Source: Amyelois transitella
Lineage: Eukaryota; Arthropoda; Insecta; Lepidoptera; Pyralidae
Assembly: GCF_032362555.1 (NCBI RefSeq)
Contig: NC_083526.1
Span: forward strand, 2,500,001-2,564,000
Length of the DNA stretch: 64,000 nucleotides
Reading direction: 5' to 3'
The first letter of the stretch is position 1; every line of letters starts with the position of its first letter. The position numbers and the translations under genes were made by a program. The notes beneath the pieces are model-generated. The model ran no database searches. It was given only the letters and a program-made list of their open reading frames with translations, and was not told the origin of the DNA. Below are positions 24,049 through 35,159 of the stretch, in pieces.

Positions 24049-24712
24049 CCCTTTAACCGCCACACTTAATATTAGTTGTCGTGCCCCCAGCGCCAGGCAC
24101 ATTAAAACGATAAATAAATACCTACAACAAATAGAGATGTTCAGTAGTACCTACCTATAGGTATCGATATTTCTTCGAAAGGCACATGCGCCTTTTTCGA
24201 ACACTTACTATGTTAGGTAAATATCGTAACAGATAGATAAAAAGCGTTACTTTGTAATTGATTGTAATTTTACTTCCAACATTGATAGGCACCTTGGTAA
24301 CACAATGAAACAAAAGCATATAAAAAAAATATTGTTTTGAAAAGAATTACGTAATAAACTCATTTATTTCTACAGTAACAATTGCTGTATTTGTTTTATA
24401 ATAAATGAGTTAATATAAACGGTAGTAGTTTATGTGGGTTTGGCGTTGGACATCAATTCACTTTTCCATAAATACTATCAATAATCCTTTAACTTTTAAG
24501 TCTTCTAATTATGAAACTTAAGTGTAATCAATAGTAATTAATTACTTCATCATCTATTTATCAAATAATGACACATATTTTTATATAATACAGAATTTAT
24601 CAAACAAAAAGGCAGATTAAATTAGTAGTGATATTTGACCGTAAATATCCGTCCTTGGCGATTCGAGCACGAACATTTTTGGCGGATTAGTCCGTTCTTG
24701 GCGGTTAAAGGG
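24049..24712. mobile_element. piggyBac-type MITE, 664 bp, TTAA sites
   Basis: Inverted ends CCCTTTAACCGCCA (24049-24062) and TGGCGGTTAAAGGG (24699-24712) are each flanked by TTAA. TTAA target duplication with CCC-starting ends is the hallmark of the piggyBac superfamily. No transposase is encoded. Confidence 0.85.
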
Positions 24713-25378
24713 TTAACAACCAATAATATATGGCACAATTTTAACATACAAAAAGGTCCATTAAAAGAGGAGTATAATCTTATACTAAACAGTCAAATCT
24801 TTTTTTTTTTTTTTCGTTTTTTCAAATGCTATAGAAAAAAGATAATTATCATTACTTACTACTAGTGTCCGACCGAAGGTCTATTTTTGGCCGAAGCCGA
24901 AGCCGAAGCCGATTAATCGGCTATCGCCACAACCTTCGGCCGAAGCCGAAGCCGAAGCCGAAGGTTTATATTCTCTCAGCACTCAGTAATTAATTTTGTT
25001 CAATATTGTCTACAAGCTACAATTAATGTTAAAATCATTTCAAAACCTCAATATTGAAGGTTTATATATTGACTGTCTCATATAGAAGTTGATGATATAT
25101 CATAGAGGTGGTTGGTTTAGAGATAAACTAGCTGTTGCCCGCGACTTCGTCCGCGTAAATTTCGAGTTGAATTTTAATCATATAGTCAGATACAGACAGA
25201 AAAAAAATGTAAAAAAAAAATTCTCTATCCGTTTCAGTCAAAATATTAAATGTACAGAAAAAATATTTTTACCTTTTTATTATTATATGTAGTATTTTGA
25301 TTTTCAGTTTTTTTACATAAAATACTCAAACAATACAAAAAAAAAATATTTTTAATAATAAAAAATATCTTGTAATTG

Positions 25379-25450
25379 TTGGGATTCGAACTTGGACCGC
25401 CAACTTCACAGTCTCACGTGGTAACCACTGGACCATCGAAGCCGTTGCGT
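25379..25450 (-). repeat. tRNA-like SINE head inside the hAT element
   Basis: Read in reverse it has an A-box-like tggtccagtggttacca and a B box (aagttcgaatccc). Stem pairing is incomplete. It resembles a decayed tRNA-derived SINE head. Confidence 0.5.
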
Positions 25451-25483
25451 TGGTGTCGAAATTAAAGGTCAAATTAAAGGTCA

Positions 25484-25670
25484 TACATATGGTCACGTCT
25501 TTATCCCTTGCGGGGTAGACAGAGCCAACAGACTTGAAAAGACTGAATGGCCACGTTCAGCTATTTGACTTAATGATAGAATTGAGATTCAAAAAGTGAT
25601 AGGTTGCTCGCCCATCGCCTAAAAAAGAATCCCAAGTTTGTAAGCCCATCCCTTAGTCGCCTTTCACTTA
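25484..25670 (-). repeat. SINE A copy nested in the hAT element
   Basis: Carries the blocks gtcacgtctttatcccttgc, ggccacgttcagctatttg and ttgctcgcccatcgcct in the usual order; truncated at its 5' end. Confidence 0.85.
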
Positions 25671-27179
25671 TATTTATATGTTATAGGTATAATGCCGTCG
25701 TATAATGATAAATGACTTTGAATTTTTAATTTCGTAACTTATTTGCAGGCATACTGATGCCTTGAGTTCATTCAAATGTCGATAACTTTTTTTTTTGGGA
25801 ACCGATTTTGATAAAACAAACTTTAAATGTTATTCTGAGTTAAAACAAAGCAATTGGTGAAAGTTTGAAGTAAATCGGTTTAGTACTTTCGGAGATAATC
25901 GTGATCATACATACAGACAGACAGACAAGAAATTAAAAAAAAATATTTTTGCTTTCTATTATTCATTCTAAGTGTCCCTCTATCCATTTCAGTCGAAAAT
26001 ACTAAATGTACAGACAAAATATTTTTACTGTTTTATTATATGTATAGATAAAAGTTTGTGATTTACCTACTGGTAAAAAATAATGATTTGATTTCTTACA
26101 AAAACACTCGTTTAAATACACGTATGGACTTGTTTTGATTTGACAGTGACTCCCCGCCGCCTCATGACTTTCGTAACAGTTCGTTCAATCTCGACGGTCG
26201 CTCGGACCTTCGGCGAAACCTTCGGCTTCGGCCGGATTTTGGGCCGAAGCCGAATGTTTCGCCGAAGGTGGATTTTTTGGCCGAAGGTGGCCGAAGCCGA
26301 AGCCGAAGCCGAAGCTTCGGTCGGACACTACTTACTACCTATATCAAGGTGATAAGCAAACAAAAATCAAACAAAAACCTCTAACAAAAAATGTCATTAA
26401 AATGCATAAATAGAAAAATATTCAAAAGATAACTGTCACATTATGGGAAATACGAACTTTTGGTTATAAATCTAGAGAATAAATAAAAAAAAATTAAAAT
26501 TAATTGAACACTACAATACAATACACTAAGTATTGTTAGTTAAGCGAAAAGGCTCCATTTATTTTTTATACTTGCATACAGCATGTTTGGTCAAATACTA
26601 TTTTAAATACCTGTTCCTTTTTGTGTATGTTGTTTCATACATATATAATGAAGATGCGCTAACCGTGAATAAAACAAATTAAAAGATAAACGAGCTTCAC
26701 TTCTCATTCTGAAAATTAAATCATTTAATTATACCCTGTAGTACCTACTTAAAAACAAACTCACAAAAAACAAACGTCATGTCTCAATACTAAAATATAA
26801 ATCACAACTATTGTGGAATGCACTTATCTTTATAAAAATCAATTTAACATATCAAATCAGGCACATTCTCTAGCCAATATTGAAATAAAAAAAAATTAAA
26901 CTAACCCTGAACTTCTAATTTTAAATAATAAATTCATGCCATTGACAAATTAGGCACATTACCTTTTCTTTCCGGGCAATATAATAATCGAAAACCATAA
27001 TCAATACCTAACCAAACAAAAACTCTAAAAAACCAAAATAAATATTTAATTTTCAATTTTAAAATGGTAGGTATGTTTCAGGCATATAACCATTTTTTTT
27101 TTGGCCAGTATTAACATTGAATAGAAACCCCGTTCGATAAACAAATTGTATCCAAACCAAAATCAGATATAAAACGAAT

Positions 27180-27272
27180 TCATTCACGTCCATATCTGGC
27201 CGCACGTAATAAAGTTACGTTATTTAATAGTATAAGCAAGAAAGCCTCCGTACCGTCTGCTTGGCTCCTGCC
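27180..27272 (-). CDS. Zinc-finger gene, probable last exon
   Basis: After acceptor ctttatatttcag the reverse strand reads 30 codons in phase 0 to a TGA. The phase fits the donor of the 1380-nt exon at 28842. The residues (GRSQADGTEAFLLILLNN and TLLRAARYGRE) contain no finger, so this would be a short C-terminal tail. Other frames of the same acceptor also reach stops within about 16 codons. The exon is chosen because only this frame fits and the total then divides exactly into 670 codons. Confidence is limited by the lack of a conserved motif. Confidence 0.45.
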   Translation of the reverse strand, partial: GRSQADGTEAFLLILLNNVTLLRAARYGRE

Positions 27273-27559
27273 CTGAAATATAAAGATTTACTTAAAATTT
27301 GCCTTATGTTCATGTCGCACGTATTATTAAAAATCTCAAATTTAATTTGCCAAATTATTATTTTTTACAGATACTTTGTGGAATGATTGAAACATGAATT
27401 AGTTTTAGCTTTTGGATAAATAAAATGTTTAAATCATTAATTATCTCTAAAATAAATCTCAATTTCATAATAGAGCCATCCAGATAAAAGCACTCTTCGA
27501 GTCAAGTGAGTGTTGACTTTGTCGACTCCAAAGGGATTATGACGTCATTAGAAAGACTT

Positions 27560-27672
27560 AAAGAGCTTGCATGAAGAGAGATGAAGCGAAAGAAGTATGC
27601 AGAGATCGTGGCAAATGGAAAGATGTAGTTCCGTCAACTCTTTCGGGAAACTGGCGTGATTTTATGTATGTA
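27560..27672 (+). repeat. LINE 3'-end fragment in zinc-finger gene intron
   Basis: Plus-strand copy of the retrotransposon ending (AKEVCRDRGKWKDV, then ttttatgtatgta), followed by a second LINE tail motif tattgcccgcgacttcgttc. Confidence 0.7.
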
Positions 27673-28179
27673 CCAGCTATTGCCCGCGACTTCGTTCGCC
27701 GTATAATTTAACTAACAATTGTTCATCCTCTTTTAACCCCTTGTCCCCCATTTTTCAAAATAATGTACTTCCTCAGGATCAACTCCATTTATGTACGAAA
27801 TGTCATAGAAATTCGGTGTAGGTTTAGGCGTGAAAACGTAACAGACAGACGGATAGAATCACTTTCGCCTTTTATTAGTATTAATGCATCAGATATTTAC
27901 ACGGATGTGGGGCAGATACTGCTGTAGCCTGGCTTCCATTGCTCTCTTCACTTCTTTGTGAGAAGTGCTGCAAAGGTGGTTGTTCATATCAGATTCCCCT
28001 ATGGCCAAGTTGCAGTAGCCGCAGTGAAGGAAATTTGGTTGCATCTAAAAATGAGATTGAAATAAGAATTGATAGAACAAACTTGGGGAAGACGTCAAAA
28101 GTAAATAAAAATGGAGCAACACTTAACAAGACTGTTGGCTCTGTCTCCCTCTAGTTGGGATAAAGATTTGGATGTACTC

Positions 28180-28375
28180 CTCACAGCCCGGGAGCCCTAT
28201 AAAAGCGCCTGGTCTTCACCTTTGGACTATCAGCTACACCTAGTTAAGTAGCTCACTATCCTCTAGGAACTCCTTGCCGGATCTCGTGTCTAAAGCTAAA
28301 TCCACAACCTCTTTTTAACTTGTAAAACTAGTCCAAATAAAATTTGTCCTTGTTCTATCATTTTTTTTATTTATC
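28180..28375 (+). promoter_or_regulatory. LTR-like segment with TATA box and poly(A) signal
   Basis: A GC-richer segment has a clear TATA box (cctataaaagcgcc near 28198) followed about 150 bp later by AATAAA (near 28338) and a T-rich stretch. TATA box and poly(A) signal close together with no gene between are what the U3-R part of a solo retrotransposon LTR looks like. I did not find a convincing TG...CA boundary or target duplication. Confidence 0.3.
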
Positions 28376-28564
28376 TCTCATTTCTCTCACTTTTGTTTCA
28401 CTTAAACGTTACACTAGTTTCTACGATTGCTTAAAATAAAACATGATCCTTTCTAGAAAGGAGTCTCTTAATGTAAATATTTTCATCATGGAAGTATACC
28501 AGGCTATAATGTCAACGAAAGGTTTTTTTACATTTAGCAAATTGCATCTGACCTTTGTGGGCCC

Positions 28565-28775
28565 AAACCCAATCATGGCTACACATCCAGTTACCTGAAT
28601 GTGCAGGTTTCCTCACTATATTTTCCCTCACTGTAAGAGCATCCGTTTGCTCTCAAACTAATGTACATAACTCCTAAGAGAGTCATTGATATATTGCCGG
28701 GGTGGGATTTGAACCTTAACGCACAATACTTGGGCATTTCCACTGACGCTCTACAACTTATATTACCTTCCATCT
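28565..28775 (-). repeat. SINE D copy
   Basis: Matches SINE D over atccagttacctgaatgtgc, ctcactgtaagagcatc and gtgggatttgaacct, which is the head and body of the reverse-strand element. Confidence 0.7.
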
Positions 28776-28841
28776 ATTGTCACTTGTTAATGTTCTGCGC
28801 GAAGATCACTTCCTGAATGTGGTAATTCAATCTGCTCTTAC

Positions 28842-30221
28842 CTCTCTTATAAACTCGTCCGGAATCGAAGTCACGACCATAGTAGTATTCATCTTCTCCT
28901 GATGAGCATGCTCCATCTTGTGTATATCGGCGTCTTGTAAGCCGAAATTAGTTTGGCACAATTGACACCTCAGTATAGAGCCATACCTCGTATACATGAA
29001 AAAGCTCAAAAGATTCACGCAATATTTCAAATTTATCACCGCGTCCTCAAAACCTTTATTTTCGACCTGTTGAAATTCGTTAATGAATTCTTCCATTGGC
29101 ACTTTGTTAGCGAATACGCCTAAAGCCTTTTCGGGAGTTATGCTCTTAGATTGAGATTGGCTCCGTACACGATTTTCGTGACCGCTACCCGTCACGTGAC
29201 CTTTTAACTGCTTCAGAGAAACAGTCATACTTGCCTCACAAATTCCACAATGATACAGATTATTCTTAAATTCTAAGCCATGCTTTTTAGCGTATTCATT
29301 CATCTCATCATTCTTTACTTCGGCAACCACTTCCTCTTTATTCGTTAAAACAGGCTCTGAGAATAATGTAGTATTCTTTGTCTCATCTTTATAGGCGTTC
29401 AAATAAAATTTAACCTTTTTAAACTCCTCATGCTCTTTAATATGGTTAATAATAAAGTTATAATCAAATTCTAGATCTTCCGCACAATTTGTGCAATATA
29501 CGACTTGGGAATCAAAATTGACGTAAATACCTCCTTTGATCAATTCAATTAACGACTTCAATATTTTGTCGCTACTGCTATTATCATCAATATTCTTAGT
29601 TTTATTATTTTCTCCATTTGATTCAGCCTCATCTTCAGACGATTCCTGACCCTCAATTTTATTTTCATTACTTTTGTTATAATTAGAATTATTTACCGTT
29701 GCTTCGAAACTAGATTTCCTTCTTGCCAAACGTTCCTTGTGCAATTTCAGCAATCTCATATGAAGTGCAGATGCAAGGTGTAATTTCTTTCCTTCTTTAA
29801 CACCACTTTCGCACAGCAGACAATACTTACCGTCCAAATCAAAAATATAATCATCAGCATTAAGAACCTTACGGAATTTGTTATCAACGTCGTAAGGGTC
29901 TTGAGTCTCTGACTGTCCTTTAATAGCATTTTTTGTATCTTTCTTTATTTTTGGCTTTTCATTATCCTTTTTCATATCAGTTTGAGGTTTTTCCTTAATA
30001 GTTTCTTTAGAAGTATCAACAGCTTTTTTATAATTTTCGCCGACAGGTTCTGTTTTAACCTGGTCTTTAATATTTTCATTTTTATCTGAAGTATTATGTG
30101 TAATTATAATTTTACTTTCATCATATTTAATTTTATGCTCTGCAGAATTGAAATGAGATTGGGAGGCATCCTGAAGGAATTCATCATTACAAGTGAGACA
30201 TTGTATATAACCATCATCAAT
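28842..30221 (-). CDS. Multi-zinc-finger protein, main exon
   Basis: A single 1380-nt open exon (460 codons, phase 0 at both ends) lies between acceptor gcatgtttcag and donor GTAAGAGC. It encodes five CxxC...H fingers of the wide U1/matrin style: CLTCNDEF...H-x5-H, CLLCESGV...H-x5-H, CTNCAEDL...H-x3-H, CGICEASM...H-x5-H and CQLCQTNF...H-x3-H. A Lys/Glu/Asp/Asn-rich linker of about 180 residues separates them (residues such as KEKPQTDMKKDNEKPKIKKD). Such fingers usually bind double-stranded or structured RNA. The first three residues of the longer frame (MFQ) are intronic, because the acceptor AG falls after them. I do not recognise a named orthologue. The protein is probably nuclear, judging from the basic clusters. 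Confidence 0.85.
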
Positions 30222-30628
30222 CTGAAACATGCAATTAGTTTTGTTAGTGCATAATGTTTCACTTCACATACTTTTTATTCAAAATTATTGATGGAAATGT
30301 TATCAATTATGAAATGAATTATACACTTATTTAATACACATTTGACTTCTTTTAGGAGTTAACGACAGACGAATGCATGAACTGATTCCTGCGAATTCGT
30401 CAATGGCAACCAGTTTATACAAACCATACAGTGACCGCAATCAACCATTTTTTTCACGCAACTTCACCCGCGTTTAACTAAATTTTCTGTTGTTAAAGAA
30501 TAACCTCTGTTTGGCCTTGAATAATAAAGTGTATGCATCAAAACCGATCTAGCAGCTAAGCCGTGTAAGTAAATAGATAAACAGACTTCCTCATATGGAT
30601 TTAAATGACAAACAAATTCACTTATTAC

Positions 30629-30943
30629 CTCCCTGTATATAGATTCGCCTTCACCAAACTCAATCTTGCTCTGAATCAATCTAATAATATGATCCTTTTC
30701 GCTCTTATGTATGTTTTCGACGACGAAATCCTTGCTACAAACTACGCAGGTTTGGCCTCTGAATCCATTCCATGCTTCCTCCGTGATAGAAATATTATCA
30801 AAGGCAATTATAGTGTTCCCGTCGCGTCTGAGGAGTTGTTGAGCTTTGGAAGTTATATGGTGAGAGTGAGTTATATGCAAACCGACTTTGCTGGAAGTGG
30901 AGAACAGCACATTGCAGAATTCACAATAATAGCCGCTTGGGAC
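30629..30943 (-). CDS. Multi-zinc-finger protein, third exon
   Basis: The exon is 315 nt (105 codons, phase 0 at both ends) from acceptor cttccttccag to donor GTAATAAG. It opens with VPSGYYCEFCNVLF and HITHSHH, a C-x2-C-x12-H finger, and continues with QTCVVCSKDF...IHKSEKDH (C-x2-C-x9-H-x5-H). It ends GESIYRE, much like the main exon's end DEFIRE. The open frame continues past the donor into the intron, so the longer frame should not be taken as the protein. It joins in frame to 32054 upstream and 30221 downstream. Confidence 0.8.
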
Positions 30944-30999
30944 CTGGAAGGAAGGAAGAAAGAAGGAATGTTATTATGTATTGTTACTCTTCATACGTA

Positions 31000-31105
31000 T
31001 CAATCACATCTTTATCCCTTACGGAGTAGATAGGAGCTGCGGTCTTGAAAATACTGAAAAGCCACGATCAGGTCGAGATTTAAATATTGACAAGCGCCAG
31101 CGCCC
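31000..31105 (-). repeat. SINE A fragment
   Basis: Degenerate copy of the cacatctttatcccttacgg, gtagataggagctgcggtc and ggtcgagatt blocks, truncated on the 5' side. Confidence 0.55.
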
Positions 31106-31177
31106 TTCGCCTAATAGAAAAATACTAGCTTCCATTGAAAATAATTACACAAATCTTATAATCATGTTATTACTACA

Positions 31178-31351
31178 TAGTATAAAACAAAGTCGCTATT
31201 TTAGTCTGTTTGTCTGTATGCTTAAATCTTTAAAATTACGCAACGGATTATGATGCAGTTTTTTGTAACAGGTAGAGTGATTCAAGAGGAAGGTTTTTAT
31301 GTATAACATTTATAATTTTGCACCCGTGCGAAGCCGGGGCGGGTCGCTAGT
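31178..31351 (+). repeat. LINE tail repeat, copy 2 of a pair
   Basis: Nearly identical to 15507-15691 apart from a small internal deletion near 31305; same orientation, ending gcgaagccggggcgggtcgc. Confidence 0.8.
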
Positions 31352-31787
31352 GTTCAACAAACTATGATTTCTAATAAGGGTAAGTCCCCAACTACATGAG
31401 TGAGTTGGCTGGAAGAGATTGCTTAGCGATAAGTCCGCCTTTGGTCAACTACATTTGTATTAATTACTAATAAAGATAATTTTTATTGTATTGTAATAAC
31501 TTCAACACGCAATAATGTTATAATAATAAGCAAGGGATAGGATAAACTTGGGATTCTTCTTGTAGGCGATGAACTAGCAACCTGCCACTATTTGAATCTT
31601 AATTCTATCATTAACCTGAACAGCTGTATGTGACCTATCATATCATATCATATGTTTTATCTCTTTATAACATACTAGCTGTCCCGGCAAACGTTGTTTT
31701 TCCATATAAATAATTTTTGAGTAACTTCTAGAAAAAAAAATTAAGTGTAGACAACCCTTATCACTAAGAGATATGAAAAATAGATGT

Positions 31788-31851
31788 TGACCGATTCTCA
31801 TGAAATTTTGTGGGCATATTGATGCCCACAAAATTTCATGAGAATCGGTCA
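31788..31851. repeat. Perfect 30-bp inverted repeat, 4-nt loop
   Basis: Arms 31788-31817 and 31822-31851 pair without mismatch (core TCATGAAATTTTGTGGGCAT) around ATTG, inside a LINE tail. Confidence 0.9.
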
Positions 31852-32053
31852 CGCCGTTTTGGAGGAATACGGGAACGAACTTTGTGACACGAGATATATA
31901 TAAGATAACAAATAACGGATAAAGATATGTATGTATGTTATAATACCAAACAATTAATATTCACATATCACTGATTCCTGACCAAGTGTACTATTTTGAT
32001 AGCACACTAAGTCTAAATTTCTTACTGAATAAGAGAGGTTTTAACATACGAAC

Positions 32054-32243
32054 CTTCCTGATGCGGTCCCTTTCATAACCCTGAGTGTAAGGAGTGGCCT
32101 CCAAAGCCTTCCTGTGGACAGAGTTGGCTACGTGCAGGTCTGCGTCCTGGGAACTGCGGAGGTGGCACTCGCAAGGCAAGCAATAAAATTCTACGGCGCT
32201 CGTTATGATCCCGTTTCTCCATAATTTCCACAGCATTTTGGAT
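32054..32243 (-). CDS. Multi-zinc-finger protein, second exon
   Basis: After acceptor ctttaacag the exon completes a split codon and reads 63 codons to a donor GTTCGTATG (GT is present but the site is weak). It encodes SKMLWKLWRNGIIT and one finger, CLPCECHL...ADLHVANSVH, spaced C-x2-C-x12-H-x5-H as in U1C/matrin fingers. It ends in phase 0, matching the start of the exon at 30943. It needs a phase-2 exon upstream; the only fitting one found is 34937-34968. Confidence 0.75.
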
Positions 32244-32403
32244 CTGTTAAAGAAATATACTTCTTTAAGTTATGGCATGATGACAAAAGAGCGAAATGCT
32301 TCTAGCGAAGACCAGCGTCATGTCTCATACCATGGTCCAGGACCAGAACACATGCTGAGCGTAGACCATGTTAATGCATGATTTTATATTAATGTTAATA
32401 AGG

Positions 32404-32685
32404 AACATACATACATACATATAAACACGTCTATTTCCCTTGCGGGGTAGACAGAGCCAACAGACTTAAAAAGACTGATAGGCCACGCTCAGCTATTTGG
32501 CTTAATGATAGAATTGAGACTCAAATAGTGATAGGTTGCTAGCCCATCGCCTAAAAGAAGAATCTCAAGTTTATAAGCCTATCCCTTAGTCGCCTTTTAC
32601 GACATTCATGGGAAAGATATGGAGTGGTCCTATTCTTTTTTCTATTAGTGCTGGGAACCACATGGCACTAATAGAAAAGAGATAA
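32404..32685 (-). repeat. SINE A copy, near full length
   Basis: Complete order of SINE A blocks from the acatacatacatacatat end to ctgggaaccacatggcac, with an inverted ttctattagtgc/gcactaatagaa at its 5' end. Confidence 0.85.
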
Positions 32686-34936
32686 TTAGGAATTGTGAAG
32701 TTATTTATACTTAAACTGTGTGACTAAAAAAAATAAATTTTATATTTCTTTCAAAAAAAGGTATTTTAATTTAACACGTCCTCAGTAAAGTTAAAGTTAA
32801 GCTTTAAATCCCAAAGAGAATTTAATTTTTTTTTAAATGTTATGGTTGTCAGCTCCATCTACCCCATAACAATAGAGATGTAATAACTTTAGTAGGTACA
32901 CATGTGTGAAAATGATGTATTTTTATGTTTGTAACAAATATACTGAAAAATAACATTGGCTTAGTTCTTAGAAATTCCTACTTAATCCATGGCCCCACCA
33001 AGAGTTTTATTTTTTAATAAAGAACTTGTGTCGCTGGTACCATGTGTACTGCACTTCCGCCTATTAAGATCACTAAGTACTAAGTAAATACAATTTAATT
33101 AAAAAATAACTTAAAACAAAAATTACAATACAAAAGGCTCAAACTTATAGACTTAGGTATAGCTAAAAGAAACTTTTCCAGTCTTGGGAAAATAAAGTAA
33201 ATTGATAATTGATCTCAACTAAGTTTTTTTCTTAAGATGTTGTAGGAAGCACCTCGAATTAATTACCTGGGTAAGAATCGAAAGAATATATCACTTAGAA
33301 TAAAAAAAACAGGCATCTCTGAATTAAACTCTAAAAACACCCTGTATCCTCACACTTAAGATCAACTTGGCAAACATGTTCATCATATAAAGCAAACTCT
33401 TTGTCAACCAAGTAGAGGGGAGGGTACCCTTAAAAAACGGGCCTATTGAGTTTTCCTTGGAAAGAAACATTTTAGTTTACAAATTTATATTAACTATCTT
33501 TTCACAGAGTCGCAGGTTCACTGTCCTGGAGATTTTCAGTCAAGTAGATATGTATAGCCTTTATTACACCATTAAGGTTTTGTCTGTGTACAAAAGTGTA
33601 GGCTTCCGGCATGGGGGGGTCATGGGGGGTGTTACCCCCTCCCCACCCCTCTCCGGCGGTAGCCCGTTTCAAGAGTTTTACCCTGCTTACCTTGGTAGAT
33701 ACATGTTTATGTAGCAACTAATAATGTTTAAAAAAACACTAATGCATTCATTTCATGAATACAGTTTTAAATATTTTTTCTTACAGCACTTAATGGATGA
33801 AAGCAATTTTAAGTATCTACCTACCTACCTCCCAGAATTAGGTGCAGAACAGTCCTACCAACAAATTCAATCGCTTGAACCACTTCTTTCGAGGGTTTGC
33901 TATTATGACGTAGGTTTAACTTTGTTAACACAGGGTACAGCTAGTAGTAGGACGACGACGTACCTATTTATTATGCCCTTATTCGATAGGTATATAGGGT
34001 ACCTATTCCAGTTTATTCAGTTCCAGATATAAGAAGGCATTTGACAAAAAAATTCAGACACTAGGTATTAAGGTATTTATAGGTGACTAGCGAAAGAACT
34101 CTCTTGACTTGAAGATACAAAAGGATTCATTAAAATTACTCAATACATATTTTATCACAAACACTGATCAGAAATTATACACGTGCAAAAAAACTTTTAC
34201 TTACTTTCAAGCGCCAATTGAAAGATTGAATCGAACACAGAATGTGATGTGCCACAATTTACAAATCGCCGATTGCCTTTGTGAATTAAATTAAAGTAAA
34301 CGAAATTCCTAAATAGCTACCCTCGCAAAATACAGGTTTATTTACATGTTTCTTCCAATACAATAGATAACATAGTAGTATGTACTACACATGAGAGGGG
34401 CCAACTGAAGGCCAACCGAAGTGAATTGACCTAACCAAACACGGAAATACTATCGGAAATAAATGGAAGTCCCGGCCAAAGAGAATATTAGGTATCACTT
34501 ATTGACGTTATATCACTTAAATCTAATTATAAATACTGCTGTCTACGATTCTACTAGACCGTATATTTTGGAATTAAAATAAAAGAATGCGTTCTGCGTG
34601 GTGATGTAGGTACCTATATAACTACTACAGGCAGTCCCGGTCAAAATCTCAGGTCAAAATCAATGAAGAAAGTCAAAATCAATAAATACAGGAACAGCCA
34701 TAGAGAAGTGAAATATATCGTCTACTCACATGGCAATTTGTAGTAACGACTAGTCAAAGACCAAATTGCACGTTTATATCCCTTTCTAGGTAGACAGATC
34801 CTTAAGATTGGAATGTTGGAAGGCCTCATTTAGCTATATCGTTTAGAGGTGCAACTGAGATTCACAAAGTAACAGGTTGCTAGCCCATCGCCAAATTGAA
34901 ACAAATAATTTAATTATCAGAAGGAATTGTACTCAC

Positions 34937-34968
34937 CTTTTTAGAAGGGAATGTGCCTTTAACACCAT
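34937..34968 (-). CDS. Candidate first coding exon of the zinc-finger gene
   Basis: The reverse strand has ATG in a GGATTATGG context, ten codons (MVLKAHSLLK) and two more bases before a strong donor GTGAGTAC. The phase joins exactly to the exon at 32243, giving ...LLKRSKMLWKLW, and the five exons then sum to 2010 nt (670 codons with stop). The sequence around the ATG (gtgtaaatatctgactcacc, then caatacaggatt) resembles an inverted SINE D body. So either the real start was supplied by an old SINE or the true first exon was missed. Confidence 0.45.
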
Positions 34969-35081
34969 AATCCTGTATTGGGTGAGTCAGATATTTACAC
35001 GAACCTTTTAGGAAGTGTGTGAAACTTTTTCACGTTCTCGGCGCTGTGGCCGCTATCACGGCGGACGGCCTCGGTGCTCGA

Positions 35082-35109
35082 ACCGCTTGGTGCCTCGGCA
35101 CCAAGCGGT
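35082..35109. repeat. Perfect 13-bp inverted repeat, 2-nt loop
   Basis: ACCGCTTGGTGCC and GGCACCAAGCGGT flank a TC loop. Confidence 0.85.
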
Positions 35110-35159
35110 AGGCAATGATACTATGTGGTTTTAGTTGAATCAAGCCCCAGATAACATAT

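Larger units (their letters stand above)
24863..26330. mobile_element. Non-autonomous hAT-type element, 1468 bp, with nested repeats
   Basis: The 16-bp inverted ends TAGTGTCCGACCGAAG fit the hAT end rule (YAGNG). They are bordered by an exact 8-bp duplication CTTACTAC (24855-24862 and 26331-26338). Both subterminal regions hold arrays of GCCGAA/TTCGGC hexamers. The middle holds younger insertions: a LINE tail (25120-25170), a tRNA-like segment (25379-25450) and a SINE A copy (25484-25670). No transposase frame is left. Confidence 0.85.

Noticed and set aside
33502..33717. Reverse-strand 71-codon frame over a G/C-rich run
   Set aside because: Low-complexity Gly/Pro translation, no splice sites and no fit to the zinc-finger gene phases.
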